Assembly (NCBI GenBank): GCA_035476635.1
Contig: DATILI010000138.1
Span: forward strand, 1-10,457
Length of the DNA stretch: 10,457 bases
Reading direction: 5' to 3'
DNA from: DATILI01 sp035476635
Lineage (GTDB): Bacteria > Pseudomonadota > Gammaproteobacteria > Burkholderiales > Burkholderiaceae_C
The position numbers and the translations under genes are program-made. Under the pieces are notes generated by a model. That model ran no database searches. It saw only the letters and a program-made list of their open reading frames with translations, and was not told where the DNA came from. Of the stretch, positions 6,321 through 10,457 are shown piece by piece (position 1 is the first letter of the stretch; every line of letters begins with the position of its first letter).

Positions 6321-6399
6321 ATCGGAGGCTATGATACTTGGCTGTAGGCCATGGACAGTCGTCCTGTCTTTTTGCCGATTCCTTTCCCGTTTCTCCCCA
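6321..6399. promoter_or_regulatory. Divergent pmbA/yjgA promoter region
   Basis: This 79-bp gap must start both genes. On the plus strand TATGAT at 6330-6335 is a fair -10 for yjgA; on the minus strand the same bases give TATCAT at 6336-6331, a -10 for pmbA. Neither has a convincing -35. If the minus-strand -10 is used, the pmbA transcript would begin only about 3-4 nt before its ATG. A weak hairpin GACAG (6354-6358)/CTGTC (6364-6368) followed by TTTTT (6369-6373) lies in the would-be yjgA leader. Confidence 0.35.
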
Positions 6400-7017
6400 A
6401 TGTCACGCAAACCCAAAAAAGGCTATTTCGTCCGCGGCCAGTTCGTCGCCGAAGGCAGCGAACTCGACCTGGAGCTCAAGGCCGAGCTCAAAGGCACGTT
6501 TGACGCCAGCAAAACCGACCTGAAGCGCGAGAGCACCGAGTTGCAAACGCTTGGCGAAGACCTGCTGACCTTGCGCGCCGACCTGCTGGAACGGCTGGCA
6601 TTGCCCGACAAGCTGGCGGACGCGCTGGCCGACGCCAAGCGCATCACCAATTTCGAAGGCAAGCGCCGCCAGATGCAGTTCATCGGCAAGCTGATGCGCA
6701 AACTCGAGGATGAAACGCTGGACGCCGCGCGCGCCGCGCTGCAAGAGCAAAACAAGGGCTCGGCCCGCGGCACCCTGGCGCTGCACCAGGCCGAGCAGTG
6801 GCGCGACCAGCTGGTCGCCGACGAGGACGCCGTGGGCCGGTGGATGCAGGCCTACCCCGACACCGATTCGCAGCAGCTGCGCGCGCTCATTCGCCAGGCG
6901 CGCAAGGATGCGCCGCCCGCCGACAAGGCCGCCGTCTCGCAAGGCCTGGCGCCACGCCAGAGCCGCGCCTACCGCGAAATTTTCCAGCTCGTGAAGGAGC
7001 ACCTGGGCGATGAGTAG
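6400..7017 (+). CDS. yjgA: Ribosome biogenesis factor YjgA/DarP (DUF615)
   Basis: A 205-residue charged, helical protein of the DUF615 family (YjgA, renamed DarP), which binds late 50S assembly intermediates in E. coli. Family-typical segments are KKGYFVRGQFVAEGSELDLE near 6-25, the DLLERLALPDKLADALADAKR helix near 63-83, KRRQMQFIGKLMRKLE near 88-103, QAEQWRDQLV near 129-138, and the C-terminal SRAYREIFQLVKEHL. The start at 6400 gives the expected MSRKPKKGY N-terminus; the frame is open upstream to another ATG at 6313, but that part lies in the promoter region and overlaps pmbA. No Shine-Dalgarno sequence is evident. The 3' end overlaps the mogA start by 8 nt, so the two are translated from one mRNA. 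Confidence 0.94.
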   Translation: MSRKPKKGYFVRGQFVAEGSELDLELKAELKGTFDASKTDLKRESTELQTLGEDLLTLRADLLERLALPDKLADALADAKRITNFEGKRRQMQFIGKLMRKLEDETLDAARAALQEQNKGSARGTLALHQAEQWRDQLVADEDAVGRWMQAYPDTDSQQLRALIRQARKDAPPADKAAVSQGLAPRQSRAYREIFQLVKEHLGDE

Positions 7018-7615
7018 CGGAACTGGCCTCGACCGCGTCAAAGTCGGCATCGTTTCCGTCAGCGACCGCGCTTCCACCGGCGTCTACGAAGACAAGGGAC
7101 TGCCCGCGCTGCAAGACTGGCTGGGCCGCGCGCTCAAGAACCCGCTGGACTTCGAACCCCGGCTGATCCCCGACGAGCAGGCCACCATCAGTGCGGCATT
7201 GATCGAACTGGTCGATGCCGGCTGCGCCCTGGTGCTGACCACCGGCGGCACCGGTCCGGCCCCGCGTGACGTAACGCCCGAGGCCACGCTTGCAGTGGCG
7301 CACAAGGAGATGCCGGGGTTTGGCGAGCAGATGCGCCAGATCAGCCTGCGCTTTGTGCCCACCGCCATCCTGTCGCGCCAATGCGCCGTGATCCGCAGCA
7401 AGAGCCTGATCATCAACCTGCCGGGCCAGCCCAAATCGATCCAGGAAACGCTGGAAGGCCTGAAGGATGTGGATGGCACGCCGATCGTGCCCGGCATTTT
7501 CGCGGCCGTTCCGTATTGCGTGGACCTGATCGGCGGACCGTACATGGAAACGAACGATGCGGTGTGCAAGGCGTTCCGGCCGAAATCCGCCGTACGCCCC
7601 GTCGCCAAGCCCTGA
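7010..7615 (+). CDS. mogA: Molybdopterin adenylyltransferase
   Basis: A 201-residue MogA/MoaB-type protein that adenylates molybdopterin before molybdenum insertion in molybdenum cofactor synthesis; cytoplasmic. The N-terminal strand VKVGIVSVSDRASTGVYEDK (10-29) is followed by the substrate-binding TTGGTGPAPRDVTPEA at 78-92, the SRQCAVIRSKSLIINLPGQP region at 122-141, and the C-terminal IGGPYMET at 174-181. The extended C-terminal part and IGGPY motif favour MogA over MoaB. The ATG at 7010 overlaps the yjgA stop by 8 nt and has AAGGAG at 6994-6999, 10 nt upstream, inside yjgA. The rest of the molybdenum cofactor pathway is not in the window. Confidence 0.95.
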   Translation: MSSGTGLDRVKVGIVSVSDRASTGVYEDKGLPALQDWLGRALKNPLDFEPRLIPDEQATISAALIELVDAGCALVLTTGGTGPAPRDVTPEATLAVAHKEMPGFGEQMRQISLRFVPTAILSRQCAVIRSKSLIINLPGQPKSIQETLEGLKDVDGTPIVPGIFAAVPYCVDLIGGPYMETNDAVCKAFRPKSAVRPVAKP

Positions 7616-7626
7616 GCGGGCCCGCT
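7615..7626. repeat. 12-bp perfect palindrome between mogA and cysE
   Basis: AGCGGGCCCGCT reads the same on both strands and starts on the last base of the mogA stop codon. It fills much of the 18-nt gap between two convergent genes. It has no loop or T-tract, so it is a poor intrinsic terminator on its own; it could be a protein site or simply GC-rich spacer. Confidence 0.4.
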
Positions 7627-7633
7627 GACCGGC

Positions 7634-8407
7634 CTACTTGCCGACCAGCTGGGTCAGCTTGTCGGCCTCAAAGTGCTCCTGCAGCGCCGCGTCATCGGGC
7701 ACGCAGTCCCCGTTCTTCCTGATTGAAGAGAGTTTCTCGATCGCGTGCCACAGCAGGGCGATCTGGTGCTCGTGCGAAGACGCGTTGTCGATCAAGCCCT
7801 TCATGGCCTGGCTGACCGGGTCGTCCTCCAGCGTCACGCCATAGGCTTCGAATTTTTTCTCGGTGTGGGCCACGTCGGCGCTGACGCCCACTTTGGACGG
7901 AATGATGCGGGCAGGTATTCCCACCGCCGTGGCCCCGGCCGGCACCGGCTTGATCACCACCGCGTTGCTACCGATCTTGGCGCCGTCGCCCACCAGAAAG
8001 CCGCCCAGCACCTTGGCCCCGGCGCTGACCACCACGTCCTTGCCCAGGGTCGGGTGGCGCTTGGCGCCCTTGTACAGCGAGGTGCCGCCCAGCGTCACGC
8101 CCTGGTAAATGGTGCAGCCGTCGCCAATCTCGGCGGTCTCCCCGACCACGACGCCCATGGCATGGTCAAAGAACACGCGCTCGCCGATCACCGCGCCGGG
8201 ATGAATCTCGATACCGGTGAACCACCGTGCGAAGTGCGAGGTAAAGCGCCCCAGCCACTTCAGGCCGTGCGTCCAGAACCAGTGCGCCGGGCGGTGCAGC
8301 CAGATCGCGTGCAGTCCCGGATAACAGGTCATCACCTCCCACGTACTGCGCGCGGCAGGATCGCGGTCGAGGATGCACTGGATGTCGGAACGCAGGCGAG
8401 AGAACAT
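7634..8407 (-). CDS. cysE: Serine O-acetyltransferase
   Basis: A 257-residue enzyme making O-acetylserine from serine and acetyl-CoA, the first step of cysteine synthesis. The N-terminal helical part contains RDPAARSTWEVMTCYPGLHA (15-34), typical of the short EpsC-like serine acetyltransferases. The left-handed beta-helix follows with FDHAMGVVVGETA at 80-92 holding the catalytic Asp-His pair (D81, H82), YQGVTLGGTS at 101-110, KRHPTLG at 116-122 and the closing GIPARII at 163-169. A C-terminal extension of about 85 residues (FEAYGVT, then a helical segment and an acidic tail) goes beyond the minimal fold. It ends in Gly-Lys rather than the Ile used by many CysE proteins to dock into O-acetylserine sulfhydrylase. 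It lies 44 nt downstream of trmJ on the same strand. No good Shine-Dalgarno sequence precedes the ATG. Confidence 0.96.
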   Translation of the reverse strand: MFSRLRSDIQCILDRDPAARSTWEVMTCYPGLHAIWLHRPAHWFWTHGLKWLGRFTSHFARWFTGIEIHPGAVIGERVFFDHAMGVVVGETAEIGDGCTIYQGVTLGGTSLYKGAKRHPTLGKDVVVSAGAKVLGGFLVGDGAKIGSNAVVIKPVPAGATAVGIPARIIPSKVGVSADVAHTEKKFEAYGVTLEDDPVSQAMKGLIDNASSHEHQIALLWHAIEKLSSIRKNGDCVPDDAALQEHFEADKLTQLVGK

Positions 8408-8451
8408 GTGGAAAGCAGTTGATTGCGCTATATGGAAATATGCCGTGCAGT

Positions 8452-9204
8452 CTAAAGCTTTGTCTTGCCCGCTGCTTGGCCCATGGCCTTGGCCACACCT
8501 CTGAGAATGTGGATTTCCTCCTGGGTCAGTTGCGCGCGATTGAACAACTGGTTAAGCCGGGGCATCAGTTTTTTCGGCGCCGCCGGATCGAGAAAACCGA
8601 TGTCCACGAGCGCCTGCTCCCAGTGCGCCAGCATGCCGTCGATCTGGCGTGCGTCCGCCAGTACCGGTGGCTCCGTAGCCGGCTGCACCGCGAAACCGCC
8701 CAGCGCCAGGCGCCATTCGTAGGCAATGACCTGGATCGCCGATCCCAGGTTCAGCGAACCGAACGACGGGTTGGTCGGAATGCTCAACGCCACGTGGCAA
8801 CGGTAGACGTCCTCATTGGCCATGCCGAAGCGCTCGGACCCGAACAGAAAGGCGACACCCTCCGCCCCACGTGCACCATGCTCATCCCGCTCTCTTTTCA
8901 AGACCATCTCAAAATGGTCGCGCGGCGCCGCGGTGGGCGGACCGAAGTCGCGCGGCGTCATGGCGGTGGCGCACAGGTGGGTGATGCCGTCCAGCGCTTC
9001 GTCCAGGGTCGCGACGATGCGCGCCTTGTCCAGCACGTCCAGGGCCCCGCTGGCGCGCTGGATGGTCTCCTGGCGGCGCAACACGTTGTCCCAGCGCGGC
9101 GCCACCAGCACCAGGTCGTCAAAGCCCATGACCTTCATGGCCCGCGCCGCGGCGCCCACGTTGCCGGCATGGCTGGTGTTGATGAGGATGAAACGGGTGT
9201 GCAT
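8452..9204 (-). CDS. trmJ: tRNA (cytidine/uridine-2'-O-)-methyltransferase TrmJ
   Basis: A 250-residue SpoU-class SPOUT methyltransferase that 2'-O-methylates position 32 of several tRNAs using S-adenosylmethionine. Motif 1 is NTSHAGNVGAAARAMKVMG at 9-27, followed by the TrmJ-typical PRWDNVLRRQETIQRASGA at 36-54. The deep trefoil-knot SAM site comprises FLFGSERFGMANEDV at 119-133 and SIPTNPSFGSLNLGSAIQV at 141-159. A C-terminal helical extension (about 180-250) is present as in the E. coli enzyme of similar length. The start at 9204 gives the family N-terminus MHTRFILINTSHAGN; the frame continues open upstream but without homology. No clear Shine-Dalgarno sequence precedes it. It is divergent from suhB and likely co-transcribed with cysE downstream. 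Confidence 0.95.
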   Translation of the reverse strand: MHTRFILINTSHAGNVGAAARAMKVMGFDDLVLVAPRWDNVLRRQETIQRASGALDVLDKARIVATLDEALDGITHLCATAMTPRDFGPPTAAPRDHFEMVLKRERDEHGARGAEGVAFLFGSERFGMANEDVYRCHVALSIPTNPSFGSLNLGSAIQVIAYEWRLALGGFAVQPATEPPVLADARQIDGMLAHWEQALVDIGFLDPAAPKKLMPRLNQLFNRAQLTQEEIHILRGVAKAMGQAAGKTKL

Positions 9205-9325
9205 AGGCAAATGAAGCGCTGAGAAGTCGCCGGCCAGGGGCGCGCGGGTAAAATCGGGGTATTGTCGCCGCCCGCATCGTCGGGCCGTTTCCGGGCAATT
9301 TGGCCCCCGTTCTTGAATACAACCT
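9205..9325. promoter_or_regulatory. Divergent trmJ/suhB promoter region
   Basis: A 121-bp gap serving two divergent genes. TAAAAT at 9249-9254 is the most plausible -10 for suhB, but the expected -35 position holds GTCGCC, a poor match. A short hairpin GCCCG (9270-9274)/CGGGC (9281-9285) falls in the resulting leader. I see no convincing promoter for trmJ on the minus strand. Confidence 0.3.
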
Positions 9326-10219
9326 ATGTCCAGCAACCTGCACCCCATGCTCAACGTGGCCACCAAGGCCGCCCGCGCCGCCGGCGCCATCATCAACCGC
9401 GCCGCCCTCGATGTCGAATCGGTGCGCATCTCGCAAAAGCAGGTCAATGATTTCGTCACCGAGGTCGACCATGCCAGCGAGCAAGCCATCATCGAGACCC
9501 TGCTCACGGCCTACCCCGGCCACGGCATCTGGGCCGAAGAGTCGGGCAAGGAGCATGGCGCAAAGGATTCGGAATGCGTCTGGATCATCGACCCGCTGGA
9601 CGGCACCACCAATTTCATCCACGGCTTTCCGGTGTACTGCGTGAGCATTGCGCTGGCGGTCAGGGGCAAGATCGAGCAGGCCGTGATCTACGACCCGAGC
9701 CGCAACGACCTCTTCACCGCAACCAAGGGCCGCGGCGCTTACCTCAATGAGCGGCGCATCCGCGTCAGCAAGCGAACCCAGCTGAAGGAATGCCTGATTT
9801 CCACCGGCTTCCCGTTCCGCCCCGGCGACAACTTCAAGAACTACCTGACCATGATGGGCGACGTGATGCAGCGCACGGCCGGGCTGCGCCGCCCCGGCGC
9901 GGCAGCACTCGATCTTGCCTATGTCGCGGCCGGCTTTACCGATGGATTCTTCGAGACGGGCCTGAGCCCCTGGGATACGGCCGCGGGCTCGCTGCTGGTG
10001 ACCGAGGCCGGCGGCCTGGTCGGCAATTTCACGGGTGAAGCCGACTTTCTCGAGCAGAAGGAATGCATGGCGGGCAACCCGCGCATCTATGGCCAGCTCG
10101 TGTCCATCCTCGGCAAATACAGCAAGTTCGCCAGTGCCGGGGAAAAGGCCGCACTGCGCCAGGTGGACGATGTCCCCAACGCGCCCGAAGCCGGCGCGCC
10201 CGCTGCACCCGAGCTCTAA
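9326..10219 (+). CDS. suhB: Inositol-1-monophosphatase family protein SuhB
   Basis: A 297-residue member of the inositol monophosphatase superfamily, Mg-dependent sugar-phosphate phosphatases. In E. coli SuhB also joins the NusA/Nus-factor complex that aids rRNA transcription. Metal-binding motifs are intact: WAEES at 69-73 (E71), IDPLDGTTNFIHG at 88-100 (D89, D92) and SPWDTAAG at 214-221 (D217). The LRRPGAAALDLAYVAAGFTDG segment at 187-207 is the usual IMPase helix-strand region. The C-terminus carries roughly 25 extra residues ending in an Ala/Pro/Glu-rich tail, beyond the usual 260-270 residues. The ATG at 9326 is the homologous start; the ribosome binding site is poor. It converges on the EAL-domain gene with only 7 nt between stop codons. 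Confidence 0.95.
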   Translation: MSSNLHPMLNVATKAARAAGAIINRAALDVESVRISQKQVNDFVTEVDHASEQAIIETLLTAYPGHGIWAEESGKEHGAKDSECVWIIDPLDGTTNFIHGFPVYCVSIALAVRGKIEQAVIYDPSRNDLFTATKGRGAYLNERRIRVSKRTQLKECLISTGFPFRPGDNFKNYLTMMGDVMQRTAGLRRPGAAALDLAYVAAGFTDGFFETGLSPWDTAAGSLLVTEAGGLVGNFTGEADFLEQKECMAGNPRIYGQLVSILGKYSKFASAGEKAALRQVDDVPNAPEAGAPAAPEL

Positions 10220-10226
10220 GTAGCTC

Positions 10227-10457
10227 TCATGCCGTGACGCTCCAGTCCATCGTCTCGACCGGCCCCGGCTTGCCGAACAGATAACCCTGGAAGGCCTTGC
10301 AGCCGTTGCGCTTGAGAAACTCCAGCTGCCCCTGCGTCTCCACCCCCTCGGCCACCACCTGCAGGTCCAGGCTTTGCGCCAGCGCCAGGATGGTCTTGGC
10401 GATCGCCGCGTCGTTGGGGTCGGACAGCACGTCGCGCACAAAGCTCTGGTCGATCTT
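10227..10457 (-). CDS. EAL-domain c-di-GMP phosphodiesterase, C-terminal part only
   Basis: The last 76 residues of an EAL-domain protein whose gene continues past the right edge. EAL enzymes hydrolyse cyclic-di-GMP and so favour motile over biofilm life. Visible motifs, in order, are KIDQSFVRD at the window edge (the catalytic Lys-Ile-Asp motif), VVAEGVET (the Glu-Gly-Val-Glu motif), and FQGYLFGKP near the C-terminus. All key residues in the visible part are intact, so the EAL domain is probably active. Sensor, GGDEF or membrane parts, if any, lie outside. The GTG at 10439 is an internal codon, not a start. Confidence 0.92.
   Translation of the reverse strand, partial: KIDQSFVRDVLSDPNDAAIAKTILALAQSLDLQVVAEGVETQGQLEFLKRNGCKAFQGYLFGKPGPVETMDWSVTA

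Noticed and set aside
9119..10441. 440-codon minus-strand open frame opposite suhB
   Set aside because: Antisense to suhB, whose metal-site motifs are intact, and overlaps trmJ and the EAL gene in wrong frames; composition is that of an antisense shadow.
1..10457. Mobile elements, CRISPR arrays, tRNA or rRNA genes, phage or toxin-antitoxin genes
   Set aside because: No transposase or integrase motifs, spaced direct repeats, or tRNA/rRNA-like sequence were seen on either strand by reading; gene order looks like a stable chromosomal core.

Overview
The window looks like a stretch of betaproteobacterial chromosome, most likely Burkholderiales and plausibly family Comamonadaceae. It is GC-rich and densely coding. 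Neighbourhoods I recognise from that group are the divergent pmbA/yjgA pair with mogA behind yjgA, the divergent trmJ/suhB pair with cysE behind trmJ, and rpsU followed by a yqeY-type gene. The genus cannot be fixed from sequence alone.

Layout. (1) Positions 2-3104, plus strand: the 3' part of an HprK-related kinase A gene, an overlapping NTP_transf_5-type nucleotidyltransferase gene, then an HI0933/YhiN-type flavoprotein gene 18 nt later. The first two look like the tail of an uncharacterised 'HPr-rel-A' locus whose expected PqqD-like partner would lie left of the window. (2) 3105-4016, plus strand: a strong sigma70 promoter, a roughly 120-nt structured leader carrying a possible 21-codon upstream ORF that ends in a TAATG overlap with rpsU, then rpsU (bS21), an intrinsic terminator and a yqeY-type gene. 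(3) 4047-6320, minus strand: pmbA (tldE), then an exported protein made of two diverged DUF4399-like repeats. (4) 6400-7615, plus strand: yjgA/darP and mogA, overlapping by 8 nt. (5) 7634-9204, minus strand: trmJ then cysE, 44 nt apart. (6) 9326-10219, plus strand: suhB. (7) 10227-10457, minus strand: the C-terminal end of an EAL-domain c-di-GMP phosphodiesterase gene running off the right edge.

Most genes are housekeeping: ribosome and tRNA function (rpsU, yjgA, trmJ, suhB, yqeY), cofactor or sulfur metabolism (mogA, cysE) and peptide maturation (pmbA). No mobile element, CRISPR array, tRNA or rRNA gene was found, and there is no gene-free stretch over 300 bases. The two places most worth a second look are the rpsU leader, where an upstream ORF, nested hairpins and a near absence of Shine-Dalgarno sequence in front of rpsU suggest translational coupling, and the HprK-related kinase/nucleotidyltransferase pair, whose substrates are unknown.
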